64,000 nucleotides of DNA, from assembly GCA_019188255.1 (NCBI GenBank), contig JAETXT010000013.1, forward strand, positions 682,001-746,000. The letters are read 5' to 3'. This DNA comes from Verticillium longisporum. Its lineage: Eukaryota; Ascomycota; Sordariomycetes; Glomerellales; Plectosphaerellaceae. Below are positions 23,353 to 35,400 of this stretch, piece after piece (within the stretch, counting starts at the first letter, position 1; each line of letters begins with the position of its first letter). The notes below the pieces were generated by a model. It was not told where the DNA came from. It did no database searches and worked only from the letters and a program-made list of their open reading frames with translations. The position numbers and the translations under genes are program-made.

Positions 23353-26300
23353 AACAAACGATTGTCATCCCACCTCGTGTTTGGAAATGGGGTGGCAGAG
23401 ACAATTCTCGTAGTGCCAGCCAGCCATTCGGCATCACCATACTGGAGCCGTCCCAGGTCTTGCCTCTTTGCTTTCTTTCCCTTTTCTTTCCTCGTCGGGC
23501 TGCTATTGCTGTCCGAAACCAGGGGTCCTGACATCGTTCGTACCTGGATCTGCTGTTCTACACACGTAGAAGGATGCGACAGGCGTCGCGGGGGGGCGCG
23601 TGCGACGCCGAAATCTCGGCCTCGTTGGTGCCGAACTGCCGGGCCTGCTCTGCTCTGCTCTGGTCTCGTCTATTCTGCGACTGATGCTGGCTCTATTAGT
23701 CACTTCTCATGAAGGCCCGACAACGGAAACGACATGGGGGGCCCGGGACAGCGAGATTGAGCTGTCCCAAAGCCCAGGCAGACCCTCACCACGGACGGTT
23801 GCTTCGGTCCACCTGACCGGCGGGTTTCCCGGTTGATGGGTACAGGCCGCCTGTCGCGTCAGTTACGATCCCCTCTCGCTGCGAAGTCGGCGTATTGCGT
23901 GATGTGATGCCATGAGAGAGCCCCGGATCTGCTTCTATTCCAATCCAAGGTACCTGGCTGCCTGGCTGATTGCTGTGCTCTATTCTGTCACTTTTTTTTT
24001 TCTTTCTTCCTCTATCTCTTCAAACGACGCCACGACAAACATCCCACGCCGGATGCATCACGGGATGCGCAGAGTCGCCCCCCTCTTCTTGTGAGGCGAC
24101 AGACCCCATCTCAGGGGATGACTGACACGGAGCACGCCTTGATCGATAGCAGAAGCATCCCTGGGGTACCTAGGGGGGGGTTAAAGAAGTGGGGGTGGGA
24201 AACTGATCTCGACGGTGGTTTCTGATTGGTGTGTTTCGGAAGAGCCAGCGGCGAGGGCCGCTCGCTCCCGTGTCGCTGGACCCAGACGGTTGGGCCCTTC
24301 GCCTCGCTGCGTAATAAGGTACGGTACCTCAGTTAGGTACTTGGCTGGCCAGTTGGTCCTCTTTTCGAGCATCTTTTCGAGCATCTCTGCTCTCGCCTTG
24401 CCGCCTCTTCCATTCGGCTCCAACGACCGATCAGGAGAACGCAGACGAGTCGGGACCAGAAATGATGGTTAGCGCGTGGCGATCATGCGACGCCGTCTTG
24501 CACACCCTGACGGCGATGTCGGGTTTGGATTTGATTCCTTCTCCTTCTCCTGACAGGTCGTCAAGCTGGAAGTACTCGTTTTGCGCTTCCCGAAGAAAAT
24601 ACAGCTCATCAGTCATTATTCTGCATCCTTTTCCGTCTTTGATCATAATGATGGGAGGAACAAGAAAACGAAGGTCCCCTGACTTGATGAAGAAGCAAAC
24701 TCTCGCGTCAGGCGTGGGGGCAGAAAATAAAACACCGGGGGCAGTAAGGTCTGTGACAGACACGGCTCCGATGCGGAAGGTCAGAAAACCAACCGTTCGT
24801 CGCTGGGTGGGCGGAACGACTGCCCCGTGAGTCATCGAGGCGAGTTGGGCGAGACAGGATGCCGCGGATTGGGGCGGCCGTGGTACAGGAGACAAACTCG
24901 CCGCGGGACATGACCCCTCACTCGCTCACTCACTACAGAAACACCATTGTCAGGGTGCGAGATGTGACGCGACAAAAACGGGAGCGGTTATCGAAGGGGC
25001 GTCCTGGGCAAACCAGACATCTCCTTCCCCCGATGGAAGTTCTCTATCACTGAGCGTGACTGTATGGCAGGGATGGGGGAGATATTCAGCTGCCCGAAAG
25101 CGGCGGTCGCATTGATTGCATCATCTTGCTGTCGCCAGGAAGGTAGGAAGGTGGTGTGCAAATGGGGGTCGGACGCATGGGGGCAGCGTAGCATGAAGAG
25201 GGGGGGGGGCGGTCAGGAGGACAGGTCAAAGCATGGGGGTGCGCCAGTTTGTGTGTGTTCCTGTCCTGTGGTGTGGTGTGGTGTGTTATCGTCTAGTTTC
25301 TTCGAGAAGCAATTGAGACCGCTTCTTTGCGTGGACGTGCATGCCGGCAGTTTCTTCCTACTCTGCCTTGGCTGCGTTTGGGCATTGATTGTCGAGCATG
25401 GGTTTTTTTCTTGCACCATCCCTTCACCGACTCGAAAAGTAGCATATGCAATAGCAGCAGACGTTTATTTCCCGCGCGTCGGTGCGTGGTGCGTCCTGAG
25501 GCCGACGCGGTGAGCTCAGGTGCCTTGGTGAGCGCTTCATGCGCGTCGCCTTGCTGGCCTCGCTTTGCTGGCGTGCGCGATGTGGTGGCTATTTTGGAAC
25601 TGGTGTCGGATTGATCATGGTGGAGGGGGCCAGAGGACCGCTGGCCAACAGCTCACCACCCACCACCGTTTGTTGCCTCCAAACCAATACTGAACGCGCC
25701 ATGCCGTTGATCGTCTATTCTCCCTGAGCATTCGATGCGCGTCGCCGATTGTCGCGTCGCCAAGGCGGTGCGATGCAGCAGGCAAACCTCCACCGCCAGC
25801 AGACGCGTCGCAGCGTCCGAAGCGATGCAGCTCGATCGTGGGATCTCGCTGGGATGGCTGGCTATCTGGTCATTGTGATGAGCGGAGGGAGCCTTGTCAT
25901 CAGGGGCACACGGTGAGAGCTCCCCGGACAGGGGGGGGCGAGTTTGTGTCTCCGCCACACTGGGGGACGGGACAGCTCGTGAGGGTGGTGTGGGGTACCA
26001 TGGATGATTGGCAGGGGGTGGCCGGAGGCAGAGGGGCAGGAAACTTGGGGAAAGCAAGCAAAATGCGCTGGGGGAGGGATGTGAGGGAGCATGGAAGAAT
26101 GCTCACATTTCCATCTTGGCCATCGAGAACGGATGAGACCTGGAGCATTGGCTGGCGAGACATGGAGACGGGCATGACGTCGCTGACAGCGACGTTTTTC
26201 GGGAGGCCCGTGCTGCGATGGTCAGCTCTACGTTCATGGTACATAGTACGTCCGCTGCCGGTTGTCGAACGGCTGGTGTGTGGACGTTTGAGGGCGTTGA

Positions 26301-27090
26301 TCGTTGGTTGGTAGACAAGAGCCATTGCCAACAGTCCCGCCATGACCGGGTTTCTGAATCGGAAGTTTGCTCTTGCTACGAGCGAGTCGTGTCAAGAGAA
26401 AAGGGTTGCATCCTCTAGTCACATACATCTTTCACCCCTTTTCCGTGCTTGTGGCTATTAGACCTTCGGGGCACGACAGTGCTGCTGCCTTGATAGCACG
26501 CAATAGCGTGATTGATTCGACTCTCCTTGCTTCACCTTGAACAGCCATCATCGAGTCAGCAGGTTCGTGCTTTGCTGCAGCATCGCCGGGTGGAAGGCCA
26601 TGGGAGTTTCCAAGGGCAAGAGGGAGCACTCGCATCCATTCCAGGCACGTCCGCCAGCAATACCGCTCAGCCTTCGAGACCTGGTCTCACCCACCCTGTC
26701 CGTGTCTGAGATGTCGACGGCATGCACCCCCCGATGGTGACAAACAAAGGGGAACCGTTCGAGCCATGTATCTTCTTTTCGGTCGAAGTATCTCCTCTCG
26801 TCGTCAAGTCACTTGCCCATACGGCGCAAAAATGAAGAAAGACAAATAATATGAAAAAAAAAAAAAAGAATATGCATTGAGGCGTCGCGTGCATTGCCGG
26901 TTTGGGAGGCGGCTTCTGGCAGGTTGTCAGTTTTCACAGCGCGAACAGACGGAACTCTAGATTAGTGATTGCGGTTTGCCTCGCTATGATGTGTGATTGA
27001 GTGATGATTTTCAGGGTTTGTTTCGGACGGTGCGGTTCATTTGTGCGCATTGCTTCTGCTGTACAGAAGTGAAGGTACGGGATGGATGGG

Positions 27091-27107
27091 TTGATTGATT
27101 GATTGAT
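27091..27107. repeat. (TTGA)n short tandem repeat
   Basis: Four TTGA units in a row. Confidence 0.7.
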
Positions 27108-30100
27108 GGACAGACTGACGTTCTGTTCGACGACTCATGTTGTGATAATGCCTTCCTACATAGTACCTTCAGCTCTGTCATCTATTCGAGAGTGGAGTAA
27201 GAAACACTCCCTCGCTTACATCATCGTCAGAATGCACTGTTTGCGCTGGTTGCAGTAGGTTTCAGCTCGCCGTATCGTTGGCGGACTGCTCACTAAACTC
27301 CCAAGACTCCCACCCAGATATATGTACCTTGGTGGGCAAGGTAGGCACGTCGATTAGCGAGGGAAGGTGCAGCTGATCTTGAGCCACGACCGCCTCCATC
27401 GCAGCAGGCACCAGTCAGCCACCAGCAGCTGCCTCTTTCTGGTGCACCTCACATTTCCCATTGCCTTCGACTCAGGCCCTAGCAAACACACTGAATCAGA
27501 AAACTCCACCACACTTCAACCACCCAGCTGGAAAAAGCAATTCACAAACCTCACCTTTCGATCAGAAACACGTCCCACACATGACATGACTTCTCACCTG
27601 GCCATTCCAACCGCGGACTCCGGAGCCCCGCACCCGGCGACGATCAGAGACACGGCCAGACCAGCCGTTGGGCGGCGATGGCGCATTCCCGGCAGGCGGC
27701 GCCGCAATCGTATCACCTATCACTTTACCTCGCGGAAAAAAAACCCCCCCAAGATATCTGTCTGTCTGTCACTCGTCACAAAAACAGAAAACAAACTAAG
27801 AGACCAGTAACCTGAAGACCCAGCTCTCTTGGCTCAGCTGGCCCAGGGGCCCAGCTGACTGAGATCCTGCAGGAGCTACTAAGTATGTACGAGGTTAAGC
27901 CTTGCTGGTAGGCCGCTGGTCCCCAAGGTCCCCTAGCCACGGCATCTGAGCTACATGGTACATCCAACCTCCTTCTCCTTTCTTTTTGACATCAATCAAG
28001 ACCAGGAGTCTTGCGGATAAGCCAGCTGGTTTGAAGAGCTTCGTCGTCATTCATGAGCCTACCTAGTAGCACGGCACGACGCTAGGTATTCCGCACCGTT
28101 GTTAGCCTGGTCGGCCCTGTGGACCTGCTCTCACAACTACCTAGGTGGCGGATGGGAACTCTGATGTGTCCATAGCAGCGAATGACCAGGCCAGATGGCC
28201 CTCTTGTCTACGACAACAGCCACGTCTTGGGATGTCTGACGAACGAGGCAATTTGATATTTGCTGCCATTACCGTGTGCTGGACCACGTGCGCTCCTCTG
28301 GGAGCTCAAGTGAGGCTGCCATGTCCATTCCGTTCTCGACGGAACATGGACTGATGAGCTTCTGCCGTCTATTGTGACCATGACATGGCCAGACATTAGG
28401 ATGTTAGTTCCCGTCGCAATTCGGGCTCGACAATCGCCGCCGCAAGGTTTCGCCGCATCAATTGGTTTCGGAGACCCGCGCAACGCATCCCGCCAACCGT
28501 CTTCACTTCCGATCCAGGAGCGAAAAGGGGTACTTTGGGCCGCATGTGATCTACGCCATATCCGCCTCTTCTCAGATCGTCAGACAGGGCTTGATGACAT
28601 GCGCGGGGAAGGCGGTAGTGTCTGGCCGCCTCATCTTCTTCTCGTCCACCGACAAAGGGTCTCGCATATGGTATGCTTGTCCCGAAGGGTCAATTACAGC
28701 AACGCATGACCACTGGCGACGGAAGATTCGTCCCCTGAATACGGTAAGGGACGTGTCTCTCGACTCTGCACATTCTGACCTAGGACAAAACGTAGATCGA
28801 AGAGGGGACAGAGGCGGCAAATGATGCTCATCACAAGGGACTTGGGGTCAATTCTCCGCCACTCGGCGGGCCTGGCTAAATAACAAAAGTGGACGGGCGG
28901 GGTCCATCCGAAGTGAGCAACCGTCCATCCGCCCGCTGCCACGCAAGTTTGTCGCATCAGCCCAACGGGGTACGGAAAGGTTTAGCAAAGTTGGGCACAA
29001 GCAATACCGTTCCTGGCCTGATGGACTGCGGCTAACGGGGTGCGAGGCCAGACCGCCGCTGCAAGAAGGGTCCTGTCCGTTGTGTTGACAGATCCGTCCG
29101 TCAGTCACATACGGCATCGCATGCACCCAACACTGAATCCACCACCGGTCACTGTTGACCCGACTGACGGGACGAATTCACTCAAAGCCAGGATTCATGA
29201 ATCCCACTTTGCCTGGAAATTGATGACCAAGTCCCACTGTCGGGATCTTTAGATCATCGGGCAGCAATGGGGACCCCTGCGGCAGCGACAGACGAGGTTC
29301 TTTTTTTTCTCTCATCAACCGTTGTCGGGACATTGGCAATATTGGTCACAAGCTTGCAACTAAGGCCTCTCACTAAGACGACCCCGTCTGACTCGAAGGC
29401 ACCCATAGAAGCGGGTGCCAGCCTTCAGAACGAGGCAGCCAGCATTGAGCTGTGTCCTGGAGCGTCGAGTCAATCAGAGAGGCAGGCCATCGCTCCCGGC
29501 AGATTCTCCGCGCGATAGACATTGCCGCTTCGACTTGATGCAAGAGACACGGCCGTGATTGCGCCGAACCGCCTGGTGGCACGAGGGCCGAACTCCAGTG
29601 CCCTGGCCCTGATTTACTCCACCTTGCTTGGAATCGCTTCTTCGCATACGCTTTTTCGCATGCGGCGAAGTCGATTCTGCAGTGCTCGACTCGATGCTGC
29701 GGACAGCAGGGGAACCGTCGAGAGCGACCTTCCCTCAGTGTCAATGGAGCCGATGGATCATCATGCACAGGGCCAACTACCCACAGCACTCCCCGCAGCC
29801 CGCCCCCGTGCCGCCTCAACGTTCCGCCATCTCCCCCGCAGGATCTCGAGATCTTGACTGTCGCTCATCATTTCAGGGTCCTCCTACCCTCGGTGGTCTT
29901 GCTTGCGGCTTTTCTGCTCACATGTCGAGAAGACCCTGCTTGGCATCTTCCTGCTTCTTGAGGATCACGCTACCCATCACAGGCTGATGCTTGTCACTGG
30001 CTCCTCTTTGCCTGGTGCTCGAGTGCGATGTGCGCATGCCGAGCCGTGGCCGAGGCTTCCTTTGCGTGCTCGTCCCTGCTTCTCGCGCCTGTTCCTTTCG

Positions 30101-31755
30101 TCCCGCCGCGAATTGTCGACACCCACCCCGCTCTGTCCCAGCGACTAGTCCGCTTCGCACGAGGTTTCCCCGGGATCTAGGGACCATCTCTGCTGCGCAT
30201 CTTGCAGCCACCACGGCGGTGACGATGTGGTAACAAGATCATGCTCATGGGTCGGTGTGACAATTTTTTCTTTGACAAGAAATGGCTCACGGTCAGTAAT
30301 TAATATTTACAATAATTTCAGTTAGGGTTATTCGTAATTTTTGTTCTCGGGTGGAGAGCTGATGATTGTTTCTCTGCGTTTGATCTTCACCTGATTGGAT
30401 GTCATTGGAATACTGTCCACCATACCAGAATGCACCAATATCCAGGGCCGCGCTTCCAGACTTTCAGATCGTGTCATGTGGTCAAGTGATTCGATAGCTG
30501 AATGAGCGTGTTGGTCATCTTTGAACTTGTGGGAATCTCTTTTGTCCACGTACAAGTCACTACATGTCTGTCGAACAATCCTGACTTGACCTGGTACAAA
30601 GGATCCGAAAGGCGCGTGCAGCGGGCGGTGTACATGTACATGTAAGAATAGCTCTCCACCGACGTGTTGTTGTGCATCAGTCTGCCGCTGCAGGCGAGAG
30701 GTCATGTCACTCCAGATGAGGGGGGCCGTTCAGCCCTGCCAGGTCGCTCCAGGCGGAAAGTTTCCTTTCAGCGTCTGACATGCTCGCCTTCTTCTCTCGA
30801 TTTACATGTACTTACGTACTTGCGCCGCCGTTGGATGGCTGATTGTCCAAGTCTGCTGATTGCGGAGAAGAGGGCTGAGTCGTGCAGCCCTGGGGCTGGG
30901 CGGGCAAAGGGCCAGGAAAGCCAGAGTGTGACGTTGGATATTGTTGGATTTCATGCCGCCCCCAAATGCTATTGAGCACAGTCCTGTTCAATGCCTACAA
31001 TGCTGCCCTCCCCCCACCCGCATCTTCCGTCGAGGGGAGAAGGGATGCGACGCTGTAGCCTGGCGTTCATCCCGTGGTCGCCTTGCACCATGCCGCTTGT
31101 CGTCCAGATGACCCGCGCGTGTGCCATGTTGGTTGCTTGTTCCAATTCATTACGTCTGAGGGAAAGGGCTTTTGCCTGTGCCGAACACAGGGCTGTTGTT
31201 AATGCCGAGGTAGGCGTTCGCGCGCAAGAGCTGGGGTAGACGTCATGGGTCGAGAGTCTCCCAGCCGGGCCAGGGGGCATGGCACGGCAAATCGAACGGG
31301 CGCTGGCCGGAGGGTTGCAATGCAGCTTTCACGCGAGCGTCGGGTCGGCCTGCCGGGTTGGGCATGGCGCCGCCGTGCGAGTTGTGTGTCGTTACCGAAG
31401 GAGGTTCACATGAGAGGCTTGTGATACTGGCGGAGGTCATCCTCGCTCGAACACTGTGTGATCCTGCGACGAGCAGCCCGAGGCAACATTTACATGCGAC
31501 TGGAGGATGACCTCATGTTCGGAGAGAACGTTCAGCGTAGTAAGCATGTTGCGAAGCTTGTGATATGGAGGAGACGACGCAGGGTCAGGTAGGCCAGCGA
31601 TCACCAGATTATTGGATAACTGCGTCAAGAGACATCTCCTTCGATTGCGAGGACGAGGCGCTGCATGGAAACAGTCGGGTCGACGATGTTGCCATACGAA
31701 TACCTTCAGACTGTCACCGTGTTGTACAAGGTCGCTATCTACGGCCGAGGCAAGG

Positions 31756-31781
31756 AATTACGAAAATACACCTTCGTAATT
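31756..31781. repeat. Perfect hairpin, 9-bp arms, 8-nt loop
   Basis: AATTACGAA at 31756-31764 and TTCGTAATT at 31773-31781 are exact reverse complements. It lies 56 bases before the interrupted coding-like island. Confidence 0.65.
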
Positions 31782-31837
31782 ACCATTTTATTTTCCTGCC
31801 TTGGTTCAATATCAAGAGACGAATTGGTCCGGGCTAA

Positions 31838-32440
31838 TACGTCGCAGATCCTTCAAGCTCGCCGTCAGCTCAGCTCTGGTCCAACCTCCTGTGCGTGCCC
31901 GCCACCGCCACGCACACCCACTGCGAGTCCAAGAATCTGGTCGCTGCTGGTGCCACGACCGGTGACGCAAAGACGATAGCCTCAGCCGTGTAGCCTTCCT
32001 TACTCTACAGTGCCGTTACGCTCGTGCGCCCAGGGCTCATCAGCTATGTCGTCGGCGGCGAGGCCACGCTGCGGCTTGAGACCGCAGGCGTCTCGGGAAA
32101 CGGAACGTTGTATGTTCTGCAGGACTTGCCTGAACGTGTCATCACCATCAGGGGGGGAGAGCAGAGCATAACGGTCTTCCCGACAGGCTGCGATGGTCTA
32201 TACGACGTCAAACGAGGCGCCACGGGGCAGCCGCCCGACGACGTGCCAATACAAAGACCCCCCCCCCCCCCGTCTTTGATGCAGCCTCCCGCTCCATTTT
32301 TGGGGGTCGGCAGACGAGATGCTGAGAGATCCTCGCGTATCACAACTCTTCACGAGACCCTGCGCCTCGCCTTCTCAGCTGTGGCTATCCTGAGCCTCGC
32401 TTTCCCCCTCTCCTGGCCGGCCAATGGCTTTTGTTCTTGA
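31838..32440 (+). pseudogene. Stop-interrupted coding-like island, unidentified
   Basis: From the codon after a TAA (31835-31837), one frame stays open to TAA/TGA-free sequence until TAG at 31991-31993, then is open again to the stop at 32438-32440. Between about 31865 and 32235 codons mostly end in G or C and are in phase on both sides of the TAG, as in real genes of this window. The surrounding desert lacks this pattern. Segments include LWSNLLCVPATATHTHCESK before the stop and LISYVVGGEATLRLE and GEQSITVFPTGCDGLYDVK after it. I do not recognise the family. Sequence beyond the C14 run at 32258-32271 looks non-coding. It may be a decayed gene, an exon of an unseen gene (TAG lying inside a very short intron is unlikely), or chance. 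Confidence 0.3.
32252..32278. repeat. C-homopolymer flanked by 7-bp inverted arms
   Basis: CAAAGAC, a run of C, then GTCTTTG. The arms are perfect complements bracketing a C14 tract. The run length may be misread. Confidence 0.55.
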
Positions 32441-35400
32441 CCCAGGCGTTTTCATGTCCGCGCGAGAGAGAGAAAACTCCAGGGCCAAAGAGCACAGCCG
32501 ATGTCACAGCGAGGAAAGGGGCAACGAAGCTGCACACTCAGGGGGGGACCGACGCATAGTCGTTCGCAGATGAGACAGGACACTTTCCGTGGAGCAAAGC
32601 ACAGGCTTCGATCGTCGGGAAAAGATCCACGGCTACGTCCCTTGATCCTCCATCCCGTGCTGTTTGGCCTCCTTACGATATCCGACACCATCGAGATCTC
32701 CCACCTCCCGCTCTATATGGGCTCCACGTCTAGCACAGATCGGGCATGTGGTGGACGGCCAGCACCACGGGCGCGGTTCTACCTGCCGCTGTTTCAAGGC
32801 TCTGAGACATGAGAGGAGGCGGAAGAGGGCTGGGAGGAGGTGTGCCATTGTCTTTTCGTGCTGGTGCGCGGGCGGGTGGAAGCTTGGGGCTTCTTCTGTC
32901 CTTGGCATGTTTTTCATTTACGAGACATTCTGCGATTCGCGAGGCGAGACATGGAGAAGCGGCTGGTTGGGAAAGGGCCGGTGTTACAGCACGGAGCACG
33001 TGAAGGGGAGGGGAATATTGGCCACGGCCGAGGACACGGGGTACGTGGCCAGTGGCACTGAGGGGGAGCTCATTTGCGGCCGACTATCACCGGGTATATC
33101 GATGAAGTCGAGGCATGTCATGTCATGGTTGTGGGGGGCCAGTGGGATGGGAGTGGCATTGCTGACGCCGTTCTCAGGATTCGCCTATTTTTCGAAAACC
33201 GGTCATGCGTATCGAGACTCTCATCCATTCTTCCCCGGTCTGCTCACTCACTGCAACACGACAATGGATTCGCGGGGAGAGCGACCGCTGGAGAGGTGGA
33301 GATGCGATCGGCCAAGGTGGCACAACTGTCGACATGCGGGCCCTTGGACAGCGGCCGCCTTGTGCGTCCTTTGCTCACTCTCGTGGGGTCTGGAAGCATC
33401 ATCTGAGCAGCAGGAAGAGGACGTCATTGGCCTTGGGCCACCCGCGCGGAGACCGGTCAGTCTTCTTGCAGTCGCCCTTCTTCGCGGTCCGGGATTTCTT
33501 AGGTAAGGCTGGGGTCGAGCGCAATGCTGCGCGAGGGATGCACATGTGCTGTGCTGTAGGTACGACGTGCGCGACATGCGACTTTGCTTACGACGTGGTG
33601 GGTGGCATGAAGCTGATCTGGAGGGAGCAGCAGGGGCGTGCTGCGGCGATAGAAGTTTGTCGCCCAGGGTCCGTGACGTGGTTCTCCTCTCGGTTGTCGG
33701 TTCGTATGCGAATTGGTCGACCTAGACACACAGCCAGCATGAAAAAGTCGAGACCTCTTGGGCTGACGGATGTTCCAGACCACATGGCGAGAACCACGGG
33801 CAATGGAGCGGCGCGCCCTGGTACGGGTGACCTCCCCGTACCGTCCGGCAACAGTCCCCCGACGAGGGTCCTCCCGCTTGGCGGAGGCACAGTCAGTGGA
33901 CAGGGGGGGTGCGGCGTCCGGGGTGGGAGGACAGTAATGGTGAATCTCCGGTCCAAGGTGCAGAACGGACGGTGGAAATCGAGGCGGCATTCAGAGCATA
34001 TGCATCTCGACCTTCACCGAAGGGCTGGCCAGCTCAGGAAGGTCATGGGACGTGCATTGCGCGATGCGTGCTCGTCTCCTGCCATGGCGGACGGCCGATG
34101 CTGGCAATCTTGAAATATTCTCCGACGTGCGTCTGTCACCTGAAGGCATGGCGGCCGTGTTGGATGCCAAGTGGCCAAAGTCCCCCCCTTGCTCTGCCAT
34201 GCCTCGCGCGAGGGTGGAAGAAGCGCTTCCGCCATCCAAGAGAGAACAGTGGCTCATGGCATGGTCAAGCGAGCACGCCAAACGGCAGAAGCGAGCAAGA
34301 TATGGCGTTCGCGTGGCGTGCGGCGACATGTCGACTTTTTTGGGAGTTGCTTGCAGATGAAGATGAACAGCATGATGGGTGATGGTTCGAAGTTTTCCTC
34401 AGAGAGAGAGAGGCATATCTCCTAGCAAAGTTGCCCTCCGACCATCGGCGGCAGCAGGTTGTCAAGGGGGCTGTCACATCCTCATTCACATCCATCACAA
34501 TCCCGTCACATCACATCATGCGAGCGGGAAGGGGGCAAAGGCGCTACAGCTTGAAGGCTACGGCCGCATCGAACCGTCTCCTGTCTTCCCACCGCCCCTG
34601 GTCATCATCGCCAGCATGCCGTCTCGCCGTCGCCTCGCTCCCCGGCCGCACATATCCCCTCTGATTCGCAACGACGCGAATCCCATCCCCCATCACAAAA
34701 GTCAGTCGAGAAGTGTGTGCGCGCGTGTGTATGGGCCCAAACCCCAACGCCTTACTTCTGGCCTGTTGGTGAGCGAGTGAGGCAGGCCGGGGTTTGCAAA
34801 GCTGCACACAGTTGGATGAGCCATCGATCGGTGGTGATGAGGTGGAGGGTGGTGGTCCGGCGTAGAGGTTGCCTCGGGGAGGGAAGATGGTGCCATGCGG
34901 AGATGAGGAGATTGACAAGCCACACTGTCTACGTCGTCTGGGTCTGTCGTTTTCTCAACGGAATGAATACGGCGGCAGGTTCGTTTTCACGGCCAGGTGA
35001 ACGAGAAGGCGTTCTTCTTCTGACCGTCTGCTTGTTCTGTCTGGCTGTCCTGACGGCCGATCAAGTGTGAACCGCAAAGCCAGCCCATTGTCTGGTCCGA
35101 CGAAACGGGGTCCAAGGCAGTTCTCCAAGACGATAGATAGAACCCAGGAACCCGTCATAGATCGGCAACTACAATATGTATTCATCTATCTTAATCTGCA
35201 CCCCAGATCCGGCGGGACGACTTGGGACGAAAGATGTAGATGAAGCAACCCTTTGAGCCGAGCGTCCCACGAAATACTACCAGAATAAAATAAAATATTC
35301 ATTCGTCTCGTTGGAAAATGACCAAATATTTCTGAATATTTTAATATTCTGCCCCCCTGCCCCGAGTTGAATAAAACCACCAGATAATCACAAGTCCCGC

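Larger units (their letters stand above)
19370..24000. other. Gene-poor region upstream of DUF3295 gene
   Basis: No gene is supported. The first kilobase, which should hold the DUF3295 promoter, is strongly G-rich on the plus strand with several G-run clusters, and a long imperfect hairpin lies at 20008-20055. Further out are tandem and direct repeats at 20971-21018 and 21116-21145 and an inverted GCTT/AAGC repeat pair at 23268-23352. Confidence 0.5.
24001..31837. other. Gene-poor region, middle
   Basis: No gene is supported; open frames are short and without domains. Contents are a TACCTAGG word at 24165, an A14 run at 26854-26867, a (TTGA)n repeat at 27091-27107, TACATGTAC palindromes at 30630-30644 and 30803, and a 9-bp hairpin at 31756-31781. 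Confidence 0.45.

Noticed and set aside
33205..34113. 302-codon plus-strand open frame
   Set aside because: Overlapped by 163-codon antisense and other frames; no domain, no intron context.
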